This document shows, one piece after another, positions 21,730 through 32,755 of a stretch of DNA of 64,000 nucleotides. Where the stretch lies: contig NC_092323.1 in the NCBI RefSeq assembly GCF_036785885.1, positions 1,838,501 to 1,902,500 on the forward strand, given 5' to 3'. The notes beneath the pieces are model-generated. The model was not told the DNA's origin, made no database searches, and worked only from the letters and a program-made list of their open reading frames with translations. The translations under genes were made by a program, and so were the position numbers. Numbering within the stretch: position 1 is the first letter of the stretch; each line of letters starts with the position of its first letter. The DNA is from Coffea arabica. Lineage: Eukaryota > Streptophyta > Magnoliopsida > Gentianales > Rubiaceae.

Positions 21730-23237
21730 AAAGTGCTACAGTATTTTTTCACAAAATTATTTCAAATAATTTACAATCCAATCACACTCAAAGCTATTAT
21801 CGAGACAATCTCATCGGACTAATTTATTATTATCAGTTATTCAGAATGTAAATCATCCGCAGTATTCTTATCTCAAATTTCACATCAAGTCTCTCTTTAC
21901 CCGGTATTTTATTCAAGAATAAAACTGTATCTTTGGAGTTGTCCTCTTATTTTATGTCCACGGTAAATTTCAAAATAAACACGAATCTTTTTACCACATG
22001 TTGTCGTGGCAACGTGGTGCACATTGGCACTTGCTTTGCTGGCTTTGTGAAGGGGGAGTGTGCATTTATTTGCTTGTGATGATAATAAAATTAACGGAAC
22101 ATTATTGAAAGAGACGTATAATGACAAACTTGCTTAATATGTACTAATTCAATTGAAAGAGACGTATAATGACATTATAATGCAAGTTTGTCAGACGGGT
22201 ATCAATAAACATTTTGTTCGTTAATTGTTTTTACGAGAATGAAATTAGTTTGAAAAAAAGTATTAAAACATACAGGAATAATAAATATTAGTGCATGCAC
22301 TTAAATGATAAATTAAGTGATGGAGACAAATGGAGAAAGTTTTGAATTGCACAGGAAAAAACTAGCTAACAGCTCAATAATTAGCTGGATTATGGATATC
22401 TTCAGAATTAGCCACTTGCCCTGTCAGTAATATGTCGATCAAGACAAATTTTACATAGAAAATGAAGGTGATTGCTTTCAGATTTTGTCTGGAAGGTCGG
22501 CATTTATTATTGGGTTTTTTCATTAGATTCGCTGACAGACAAGAATTCTATTTAACTAATCATCTATATATACATACTAATAATTATTATCTTCAATTTT
22601 CTTAATTAATGTTACCTTTCCAAAAAATCTAACACCTGGAAGCCCAACCTCCCCCCCCCCCTCCTCGAAATTGGCAAACACTTGAGTAGACCCGTAGACT
22701 CAATACTCAATGTATGTAGATCTTGTGAGTTTTCCCTCTCAAAATTGACAAACACTTGGATAGATTTAGACACAGGGAATTTCAAAATTTGGATCACTAG
22801 ATTTATAAGACCAAGTGTAACCATATATGGCTCCGTTTGGTACTAGAATTTCAAGCCAAATTTGAGTTTGTTTGGCTCCAAACAATTTTTTATACCATTT
22901 TGCCGAAACAATTGGCTGCCTTTTATGCAATGGTATAAGAACTTTTCATTTGTGTACTACCTACACATTCATACAGGCATTATTGGAAAGGAAGTTTACT
23001 ACGTATATATTTACTTCTTAAAGAACCCCAAGATCTTTAAATACGTATATTGCGTCGCAGGTTATGTGGACAAGATATGAAATTATCTATTGTATTTGAT
23101 TCTGACGGAGATTTCTCAAATTTGACTAGCTCCGGTCTTCAATTTCGCAGGAGAAAGATAGAGATTTGGAGAGGTACTTTAAAATAACAACGCGGAGCTC
23201 ATAATTGGAGGAAAGTTTGGCGGGGAAAGCTTTTTGT
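21730..23237. other. Intergenic with a short direct repeat
   Basis: No gene recognised. TTGAAAGAGACGTATAATGA occurs at 22105 and again at 22153 (period 48). A C-run lies near 22650-22663. Confidence 0.35.
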
Positions 23238-24293
23238 TCTTTTGTAGGGATAATTTCAGAAACCTCCTTTGAGGTTAGGTTTCTGATTATTTCACTGGTC
23301 TCCCTTCAAATTTTAAAATTTACACTAACCTCTTTTAAAGTTAATTATCTTATAATATTTAGATCCAGTCAATAATAAAATTGTGATATTATGAGAGAGA
23401 ATATAACATGGTCCACTATTACCCCTTATTTATTATATTATTTAACGAATTTAAAACCAATCCATACATCAAAGAAAAATACTAAAATTTCTATTTATTA
23501 TCATAGATCAAATTACATATGGCATCAAAAAAATAGCATATTATTCTATATTATTCACTTAAAGTAAGATCCAAAGTTACATACTCATTGTCAAACATAA
23601 TCAATAACAAATAATATTTAGATCCAGTCGATAATAAAAATGTGATATTAGGAGAGAGAATATAACATGGTTCCACTATTACCCCTCATTTATTATATTA
23701 TTTAATGAATTTAAAACCAATCCATACATTAAAGAAAAATACTAAAATTTCTATTTATTATCATAGATCAAATTACATATAGCATCAAAAAATAACATGT
23801 TATTCTATATTATTCACTTAAAGTAAGATCCAAAGTTACATACTCATTGTCAAACATAATCAATAACAAATAATCAAAAAAATTTGCAATCGAAACATTA
23901 TAGATAACAAACATTAACATCATAAATATTCTTATCAACATATTAAAGTTAGTTGTTTAACTAAAAAGAATAATTTGAATCTTATATTAAGTGAAATATA
24001 TAGGATGATAAATTATTTTTTAATACTATATGTGATTTGATCTTTAATGATAAACATTAAATTATAATGTTTCTCTTTAATGTGTGGATTGTTATTAGAT
24101 CAACTCAATGATATAGTAGTTGATGGGCAACGAAGGAATCACGTTATCTTCTCTTTTCTAATATCACTTTTAATTACTAATTGAAACTAGATGTTATGAG
24201 ATAATAAATCTTTATGGAGGTTAGTATAATTTTTGAAACTTAAAAGGCAAGTGAAATAGTTAGAAATCTCTCTGAAATTATACCTCTTTTGTA
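23238..24293. mobile_element. Foldback Mutator-like element with 9-bp target duplication
   Basis: The body is 23247-24284 (1038 bp), flanked on both sides by TCTTTTGTA (23238-23246 and 24285-24293). Ends GGGATAATTTCAG and, complemented, GGTATAATTTCAG continue as diverged inverted arms of more than 300 bp each, so nearly the whole element can fold back on itself. It encodes nothing. A 9-bp target duplication with long inverted arms is typical of non-autonomous MULEs. The left arm carries an internal 259-bp tandem duplication (separate entry). A related, older copy lies at 25249-26204. Confidence 0.78.
23353..23870. repeat. 259-bp tandem duplication inside the MULE arm
   Basis: The unit beginning TAATATTTAGATCCAGTC at 23353 is repeated from 23612 with very high identity. 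The copies differ by a few substitutions and single-base length changes. Since the copies are more alike than the two arms of the element, the duplication is younger than the element's structure. Confidence 0.8.
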
Positions 24294-24299
24294 TGAATG

Positions 24300-24745
24300 A
24301 ACATAGCTTGGTAGGTTATATTTCTAAGGATTACACGAGCTAAAATTTTTATATGTTGTTAATGTATAATTTTTTTACACTAACATATTTAAATAATGTT
24401 ATATAATATGATTTAAAATTTAAAATTCAAATCATGCATATATAATATACATTTTATAGTTATTAGTGTAAAGAATCACTACACTGTCCGTTGATAAAAG
24501 GTTAATCCTTTGCATTGATCGCATCAAAGGAACCATTTTGAACAGAATAATTTGTTCTAAACAAATTTGTTATAGTACGCAAGTATAAGGGTGGACTATG
24601 GCTGCTGTCATATAATTTGGGTAAACGTGTCATTGGTTCCAATCATGTAGGAAGACCAAGGTTAACGCGGAGCTTTGACTCTTGCTGTTGACGCCAGCGT
24701 TGTTTCGAGTTCCTAGTTACTACTATTTTTATTCTTTTTCTGAGG
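24300..24745. other. Intergenic, possible small foldback element
   Basis: Around 24355-24505 the segment TTTTTTACACTAACAT faces an inverted TTATTAGTGTAAAGAAT about 100 bp away. This resembles a small foldback MITE, but no target duplication was found. No gene recognised. Confidence 0.3.
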
Positions 24746-25011
24746 TACTCGCTCTATTTCAATTATTTAGTTATGTTTCAAGAATCAAAATTTTAAAAAT
24801 AGAGATTTGATTGTGATGTTTATACTTTTCTTTTTAATTTTATTTCCATAAATTCAAATTTTAAATTTGAATGTTAACATGCATATGATTAGAAAAAATA
24901 ACTATATTTAAAATATAGAATAAAAAATGCTTTAACTTTTTTAATATGAAAAATATTTTGGTACATCAAAAAATAAAAAAGTATGATACTTTCAATGGAA
25001 TAAAGAGAGTA
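24746..25011. mobile_element. Stowaway-like MITE
   Basis: The body is 24748-25009 (262 bp) between TA dinucleotides. The left end CTCGCTCTATTTCAATTATT and the complemented right end CTCTCTTTATTCCATTGAAA are variants of the CTCCCTCCGTTCC terminus of Stowaway (Tc1/mariner-related) elements, which target TA. The interior is AT-rich and non-coding. Confidence 0.6.
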
Positions 25012-25248
25012 TAACAATTCTTTTGATACATATGCAACAATCTAATTTTTTTTTTGGGCCTTGTTTAAAGGCGCAAAAAAAAGGGTGTCACTGCAAACTT
25101 GAAGGATCCCGTCAAGCAACAAATGAAGTAAAAGCCTATGTGGTATATAATTTATACAAAATCTGAAGGGTTTCAAACGTGAGTCAGAAATCACAATATG
25201 TCGCAATAGTTGTTTGTGTCGTTGGCAATTCATTCTAGTATATTATAC

Positions 25249-26204
25249 GGATAATTTCAAAAGCCTCCTTTGAGATTTCTGACTATTTCAATAGTTTCTT
25301 CTCAATTTTTAAAAATTACACGAAACTTCATCGTGATTTATTATTTTGTAATATTTAGACCCAACTAATAAGTAAAAAGTGATATTATAAGAGAGAAAAT
25401 AATATGATTCCACCATTACCTCTTATATACTAAATTGATTAATTAATACGATACCTACCCAAAAAATAAAGAATATATTATAATTTGTTATTATCGTCAG
25501 TGATTAAATCACACGTGATATAAAAAATAGTATATTATTCTATATGTTTTGTTTAATGTAAGACTTAAATTGCCCCGTTTAGATTGCTATTTTTAGGAGT
25601 TTTTATAATAAAATGTATTGTAACGATTTGATATATGTGAGATAAAAAAAAAGTTAGTTGAAAAATGTGTTTACTAAAAAGTAAAAAAAAATTTCTGCCA
25701 AAAATCACAATCACAACAAGGCAATGATCAAGAACAAATAATTAAAAAAATCTATAAAGAAAATATTATAAACAATGAATTTTAATACCATACAATTATC
25801 AGCAATTAATCTTAATATGTTGACAAGAATATTTATCATGTTAAAGCTTATTTTTTATAATATTTTGGTTGCAAATTTTTTGATTATTTGTTATTGATCA
25901 TGTCTAACAATGATTATGCAATTGAAAAGAAAAATTTAGATCTTATATTAAGTGAAAAATATCATATGATATACTATTTTTTGATACTATATATGATTTG
26001 ATCTCTAATGATAAATAACAAAATTTAGTATATTTCTTTATTGTGTAGATTGTTATTAAATTAATTAAATCATATAGTAGATGAAGGGCAACAATAGAAT
26101 CGATTGAGTTTAAATGTTACAAAATAATTAATCTCATGAAAGATTAGTATAATTTTTATAATTTGAAGGGAGTCCAGTGAAATAATTAGAAACCTACTCT
26201 ATCC
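25249..26204. mobile_element. Older relative of the foldback MULE
   Basis: It starts GGATAATTTCAAAAGCCTCC and ends with the inverted counterpart near 26204. Much of the interior matches the MULE at 23247-24284 (ATTTAGACCCAACTAATAAG, and TCTTATATTAAGTGAAA on the other arm). No clean target duplication was found, and the right end lacks the last conserved bases, so the copy is degenerate. A stretch at about 25575-25740, starting CCCCGTTTAGATTGC, looks like a second small element nested inside. Confidence 0.6.
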
Positions 26205-26821
26205 TAATATAGGGTGAGGGGTATCCTAAACAGACTTGTGTTAGGGACTAATGAATATACAGATTCAACTAGATAAACGGAGTTGGTCAATTAAACTCGA
26301 TTTGTTTGCTTGAGCGGTATACCATAATTTATCCAAAATCCGACGGGTTTCAAATGCGAGTCACAAATGACAATAGTAAAATAGTACTATGGCGCAATAA
26401 AATAGGCAGGGCTGTCAGTGTCGATGGCAATTCATACTTTCTAGAATATTATATTGGCGGTTATAGTGTGCACTCATTTCTTAAATATATTGATCCTTGG
26501 AGTCGAGTCATCAGCTTCTATCTTCTTCCCTCCCGGCTTTCATGCTCCGGTCTGCAATTTTCAGCCATTTTTAAAAGAGTAACAAAGAAACTCCTTCCAG
26601 CAACGCCAAAAAAAAAAGTGCCTTCTTTTACTTTCCCTTCTTGAATACCTCCAACGAAGCATCAAATCCCTTCTTGAATACCTCCAAAGAAGCATTAAAT
26701 CCCCTATTGAAAGTGGTGCTCACAACCAACCAACCAACAGATATTCCCCAACAACATTAACAGAGACCCAAAGGGATTCTAGGTTGACTTGGACAGAAAA
26801 GTATTAGTAGTAGTAAGAATT
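26205..26821. promoter_or_regulatory. Upstream region of the MFS gene with duplications
   Basis: This segment lies directly before the transporter start at 26822. A 33-bp unit starting CCCTTCTTGAATACCTCCAA occurs twice in tandem (26635-26667 and 26668-26700) in the likely 5' leader. The segment around 26316-26460 resembles 25143-25248 (shared GGGTTTCAAA, GAGTCA and GGCAATTCAT blocks), suggesting a diverged upstream duplication. No clear TATA box was picked out. Confidence 0.4.
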
Positions 26822-29800
26822 ATGGTTGTTTCTTTCAAAGAAAGGCTTGGTTTGTTCGTCAATAATAGATGGCTGGTATTTGTGGCTGCAATGTGGATTC
26901 AATCCTGTGCTGGAATTGGGTATCTGTTCGGAAGCATATCACCCACCATAAAGACCTCTTTAAACTACAACCAGAGGCAGATTGCCAGGCTCGGGGTGGC
27001 CAAGGACCTCGGCGATAGTGTTGGATTCTTGGCTGGGAGTTTGTGTGAGATATTGCCTCTATGGGGGGCCCTTCTTGTTGGTGCTGTTCAGAATTTTGTT
27101 GGATACGGTTGGGTTTGGCTCATCATTACCGGTCGAGTTCCTGTGCTCCCGCTGTGGGCTGTGAGTTTTTTTTTTTTTTTCCAATCATCAACATCCAATT
27201 CATTTCTCATTCGTTCACCTCTTGTTTGATGTTCCCGAATAGTCTCTTGGTTTGATTTCTTTCATCTTATTTAAGCGTATCTGATATGAAGCTAATGCAT
27301 CAACTTTCAACTGGGTGTGGGTAGGTTCTTGTTTCGTTCAACTCAACCGAAACACGATTTTGGAACCGTTCATTAGATAGTCGATACCACACCATTATGG
27401 AAGCTGCGAATGTATCTTTTTGTCTTTTGATCTGTCTCAGAGATCGAGTCGGGAGTCTTGCGTGTGCAATTAATTGTTCAAGCTGGGCATTTTTAAGATA
27501 ACAACCGTTACTTCAAATTCCGCTTTCTTCCTGCTTTCATTGATTGATTGTGCTTTGGATGGTGAATATCCTGGGGCGTTCTGCATGCGGGGATTGAGGA
27601 GTGGGGGTTACCTTCTACCGTGCGATTTTTTTTTTCTTTTAAAATTCCTCTTCTCTGCTACAATTCTTCGCCCACGTTGTTTTGGTTTCTGTCAGAGATG
27701 GATTCCATAGCTGGCCTCAATGATTAGCCACAAATTTCTCATAGATAACATAAATTATGGTAGTAAATGATAAATCCTCTAAAGGGCGTGGACTTTGCTT
27801 GACGTGAAGTTTGGTCAATTATGATATTGGGCATCACAAGTTCATTTGACTGGAAAATGGCTCTTTCCTAATACGCTCATGAAGCTGCATTGTCTATCTG
27901 TTCATATACCAATCTTTCTGGACATTGCCATTGACAAAGTGCTTTAGAGCACCATTCTCTTTGCTTTCCCTTAATGTTTTCAAAATCTTTTGCTCTCAAA
28001 AATATTTGTTTTGGTGGCAGAATGTTAGTTGTTGGATGATGAGAAACAATTACAATTTACTATAAACAAGACCATGATTATACTTTTTCCTTTCCTGTCA
28101 TGGCACATACCTTTAATTATGAGTGTCTTGTATCTTTTCTATCAGGTTGCTGCAACCATGCTATGGAAAGTTTTCTTTTGGCATTATATTAATGAAAAGT
28201 AAATCTTTTGCCCATTGTATGTTGGAATTGCTCTGGCTTAAGAGATTGTGGTACATATATTAGATTTCCCAGTTTTGCAAAGAACAGAAACTGGTGGAAT
28301 TGGAAGAAATATCCGTTGCCAAATTTAAATGCCATAAAAAGATGAATTATGAAGATAATTGGTGATTCAATCCCATAAATTACAAAATTCAATTAGAAAA
28401 TGCATTGAAGATGGAAATGAGCTCTTTTGCTCTTTTTTCATAAGCGTACCTGTTTAATCTTTTTTTTTTTTGGGTTCAAGTAAATGTTCAATCACCACAA
28501 GGAGTTTGTCCAAAGTAAAGAGGATGAATTGTATAACTTTGCATAAAAAGAGACATCAGTTGTCAGTAGAATTCATCTTATTTTGGGTTGTGATAGATGA
28601 GCATTGGTTGAATGACTGGACTGAGATCCAACTGGTTGCTTGATCTGGAGGTGACACATTTGTTTCATAAGCTGAAATATAACAAGCATCCTGTTTGAAT
28701 TTATAGTTTCTTTTTAATGCTTAAGTAAACTTTCAAATTTTTTTCATCGACTACCTCAACTAGGTGTGAATCATTTTTCCCCTTAAAAATTTCAGATGTG
28801 CATACTGATATTCATCGGCACAAATGGTGAGACCTACTTTAATACTGCAGCTCTAGTATCATGTGTGCAAAACTTCCCAAAAAGTCGTGGTCCTGTAGTT
28901 GGTATCCTAAAAGGATTTGCTGGTTTGGGTGGTGCTATCTTAACTCAAATATATGCTGTCATCCACTCCCCAGATCATGCTTCACTCGTGTTTATGGTTG
29001 CAGTAGGACCAGCAATGGTGATTTTGGCTTTCATGTTCATTGTCAGGCCTGTTGGCGGTCACAAACAAATCCGCTCAACTGATGGATTATGCTTCTCCTT
29101 CATCTATAGCATATGCCTAATTTTAGCTGCTTACTTGATGGGGGTAATGCTTGTTGAAGATCTGATTGATCTGAGCCACACTGTTATCACAATCTTCACA
29201 CTGATTCTATTTGTACTCCTCATAGTTCCCGTTGCAATCCCTGTCGTATTGAGCTTTTGTGAAGAGCCAAGAGTTCCAGCAGAAGATCCCCTTCTGCCAA
29301 CTGAGCCAGAAAAACAAGAGCCTGGAAAATCTGCTAATGATAATCATGAAATCATTTTTAGTGAAGTTGAAGATGAAAAACCTAGGGAAGTAGATATGCT
29401 TCCAGCTTCAGAAAGGCAAAAGAGAATTGCCCAGCTTCAAGCCAAGCTAGCCCAAGCAGCTGCAGAAGGAGCTGTAAGGGTTAAGAGGAGAAGGGGCCCA
29501 CATAGAGGGGAAGATTTCACCTTGACCCAGGCCTTGATAAAGGCTGATTTTTGGCTTATCTTTTTCTCCCTTCTCTTGGGTTCTGGATCTGGTTTAACTG
29601 TGATTGATAATCTGGGTCAGATGAGCCAGTCTTTGGGGTATGATAACACGCATGTATTTGTTTCCATGATCAGCATTTGGAACTTCCTTGGTCGCATTGG
29701 TGGTGGTTACTTTTCTGAAAAGATAGTCAGGTAACAATCTTCTTGTCCACTTCTGCAGGAGGTTAAGCAAGAACCCCCCCCCCCCCTTTTTGTTCTGAGT

Positions 29801-30349
29801 AATTCTTCCCCTGATGCAACCTTGTCATGATAATAAAACAGGGACTATGCTTATCCAAGGCCAGTCGCCATGGCTGTTGCCCAAGTCATAATGGCAATTG
29901 GACATTTCATCTTTGCTATGGGTTGGCCTGGGGATATGTATGTCGGAACTCTTTTGGTTGGGCTTGGCTATGGAGCCCACTGGGCAATTGTGCCGGCTGC
30001 TGCTTCAGAGTTGTTCGGCTTGAAAAAGTTTGGTGCTCTATACAACTTTCTGACTCTTGCGAACCCTGCTGGGTCATTGGTATTCTCAGGCATTATTGCC
30101 AGCAGTATATATGACACAGAGGCTGAGAAGCAAGCCCAGGAGCACCATCATGGTCCACAAGTTGCACGATCATTGTTATCGACCGTTCTTTCTCTGGATG
30201 AGCCTTTAAAATGTGATGGTTCTATTTGCTTCTTCTTGACTTCCATGATTATGTCTGGACTTTGTGTTATTGCAGTTCTTCTGAGCATGATTCTCGTGTA
30301 TCGGACTAGGGTTGTCTATGCTAATTTGTATGGAAAATCCCGTACATAA
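26822..30349 (+). CDS. Nodulin-like / major facilitator transporter (NFD4-like)
   Basis: Three exons, 26822-27160, 28796-29730 and 29842-30349, give 593 residues, typical for this family. The N-terminus MVVSFKERLGLFVNNRWLVF opens the nodulin-like domain (about residues 1-250), with GSISPTIKTSLNYNQ and GTNGETYFNTAALVSCVQNF. A charged cytosolic loop at about 280-355 contains the basic patch RVKRRRGP. The second half-transporter follows (QALIKADFWLIFFSLLLGSG to the end), with about twelve hydrophobic segments in total. Homologues are plant membrane proteins annotated as NUCLEAR FUSION DEFECTIVE 4-like; the substrate is generally unknown. An in-frame ATG also lies at 26789, but MVVSF matches the family start. 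Intron 1 is 1.6 kb and phase 0; intron 2 is 111 bp and splits an Arg codon. Confidence 0.9.
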
Positions 30350-31371
30350 CTTGCCAATGAAGCATGTGAACAGGAAGAGTCTCTGTACCCTATGCAAGTT
30401 CGTAAAGCATTTCACCTTCTCCAACTTGTATTTCGAGATGTATTTGTGCAAGTATTCCAGTGCACTCGTCCCAGACACAGCAAGCAAGAAAGTAGATGCC
30501 TTAGTGTCATTGTTATGCTATTGAGTAGCATTGTGGTGGAGTTGGTTATTCTTTTTCGAGTACCAGACAGTGCAGATTTCTTCTTGTTTTTTCAGTGTGA
30601 TTTTCTTAGACTTAAATTAGATCATGTCCAAAATATATATATATAAAGAGGGAGAAACGGTACTTTGAGTGCAAGTCAGTTTGGAACTAATGCACAAGCT
30701 GCTTCTGTTCTCCAAGAAAGTCCTTTGCCTTCAGATGTTCAGTTATTTAGATTTTTGTGCTGGTACCAGTGGTAATTTAGTCTTATGAGAAAGTGGGATT
30801 ACAACTGATTAATCCTAATTGAATATCCGTCTTTCAGGGTTTTTCTGAGAATTAGTAGCATAGCCGGATAGAATGGATATCTAACTCAGTTAACATTTCG
30901 GGGAAGGGAATATAACTACCGTTGCAGCAGTCGTTCTTATGCTAAATCAAACGGTACTACTTCATTGTGGATATCCTTCTTGTTGATCTCCATTAGGAAT
31001 CCTTGTGAAATGGGAATATGCCCAATGATGGTAATCGATGGATGATATGCCATCCAACCAATTTTAATGTAGACACCAGTTGAAATTAGGGTCAATAGGA
31101 ACAAGGACGTCATTTAGCTGGAACTTCACCCACTGACAGGCTTGAAAAACGAAGATGGGCTCACTCACATGCATGGGAATGGTTTAACAAAGGATACTGA
31201 TATATTATTTCAAACCATGGGGAGCAAAGAGAGATGCTGCGATCATTCCTTCCATTCACTATTTCACAGTTCTTATCATTGTTCCAGTCTGAGTTACTAA
31301 TGGCCACTTCTGAGTTACTATTTCAGATTTTGTAGTTCAATCAAATGGTTGTGTTTTACTTTTGGGGATGG
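30350..31371. other. Intergenic between two convergent genes
   Basis: It contains the 3' UTRs of the transporter (+) and the peroxidase (-). No further gene seen. Confidence 0.4.
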
Positions 31372-32755
31372 TCACGAGTTGAAGGTGGTGCAGTCCCTCC
31401 GAATCTCTCCCTGCCTGCCAGTTTTGACACCGACCCTGCCGAGGTTTCTCATTGCTGCGACGAAGGCAGCATTGAAGCGGGAAGGACTATTGGCAAAATT
31501 GGTTACAGCAGGCTTAGTTGATGGATGGGTAAAGAGCACTTGGTCCGAAGTGAACATGCCCTTTCCTCCTACGAGGTTCTGGTAATAAACATTGTCGAAA
31601 ATGGTTGGGGTTGTGGGATCCAAGTTGACTGCAATTTGGGGATCCACATTTTGGGGGCACTCCTGGATCAGCTGCTGGGCATAATTTGGGTCGAGGGAAG
31701 GGTCGATGGGGTTGGAAGGGGTAAAGGAGTAGAGGCGGTTTGCAAAACGAGTGCAGTGAGAAAAGCCGATGGTGTGAGCACCCGAGAGTGCAATCATGTC
31801 CAACTGGCTAAGATTTTTGGCGGCAAAGCGGGCGGTCAGTTGGTCGACATCATCAGTGGGTTCTGGCAGATTTCCCGCAACTCGGGATGCCGCAGAAATC
31901 AATCCATCACGACGTCCCAATTCTACACTGAACGAAGGGCATCCAGCCTGAAGAGATCATCAGATAGCTGGTTACACGTGCAAATCTTTGAAACCAAAGT
32001 AAGTTCATCATCAGGATTCTGTAAGACTACGAGCTGCGGAAGCAAACTATTAGCCTGCGATTGATGTGACTGGTTGCAGCCTTGCAGGGGGGTGAATTAG
32101 TTAAAAACTTTGAGAAAAAAAAAAAAAAAGCGCTTGCTTTTTTTTTACCAGGACTACAACATCTCTCGCAGCAATGGCTAAAATGTCAGCACATGAAACT
32201 ATCCCAGGGCACTCAGCCTCCACGGCTTGCTTGGCCTTGAAAACGGTGTCAAAACCGTCTCCAGCGAGGGAGAGATTATCAGGAGCATCTTTTTCTGCAT
32301 CTCCATTTGGTGAAGCTATGAGAACAGAGGCGTCACACCCCTGGCAGCAGAGAAAAAAACTCAAAAACAAATTAATGTATTCCATTAATAATTTCTTAAT
32401 TTTTTCATTTGTTTGAAACTGGATTAGCTGAAGATGGAGAGATGGCTCAAGCAGCTAAATCACCAGTTGAATACTTACCAGTATATTAGTAGTAGTAGTA
32501 GTAAGTCAACTAGCAAGTACGTATATAGTAGCAAGTACTAATAGCAATTACCTCGACAAAACAGTCGTGAAAAAACAAACGAAGAGTAGCTGGAATCGGA
32601 GTAAATGTCTGAGTCTCAGCCAACTTGGCATTCACTGCCTGCAGCACTATGCTTTCCACATTTGGGCAACTGGAACTGTAGAAGTTCTCCTTTAATTCCG
32701 CCTCTCCAATACTCATCACCATCAAGACAAGCAAGACTCCAAAAATAGACTTCAT
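31372..32755 (-). CDS. Class III secretory peroxidase
   Basis: Exons 32755-32552, 32340-32149 and 31947-31372 give 323 residues. A signal peptide ([20 protein letters not shown], cleaved around residue 20-22) precedes the mature start [12 protein letters not shown]. The distal haem site is [11 protein letters not shown] (R59, H63), followed by GCDASVL. The proximal site is [13 protein letters not shown] (H190). The conserved cysteines for four disulfides appear present, including the late ECPQ and RRDCTTF ones. Such enzymes oxidise phenolics with H2O2 in the wall or vacuole (family knowledge). An upstream in-frame ATG at 32788 would put a basic stretch before the signal peptide and is not chosen. 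Both introns are phase 0; exon 3 is uninterrupted through the proximal His region. Confidence 0.93.

Noticed and set aside
31525-32064. 179-codon plus-strand frame
   Set aside because: Antisense shadow of peroxidase exon 3.
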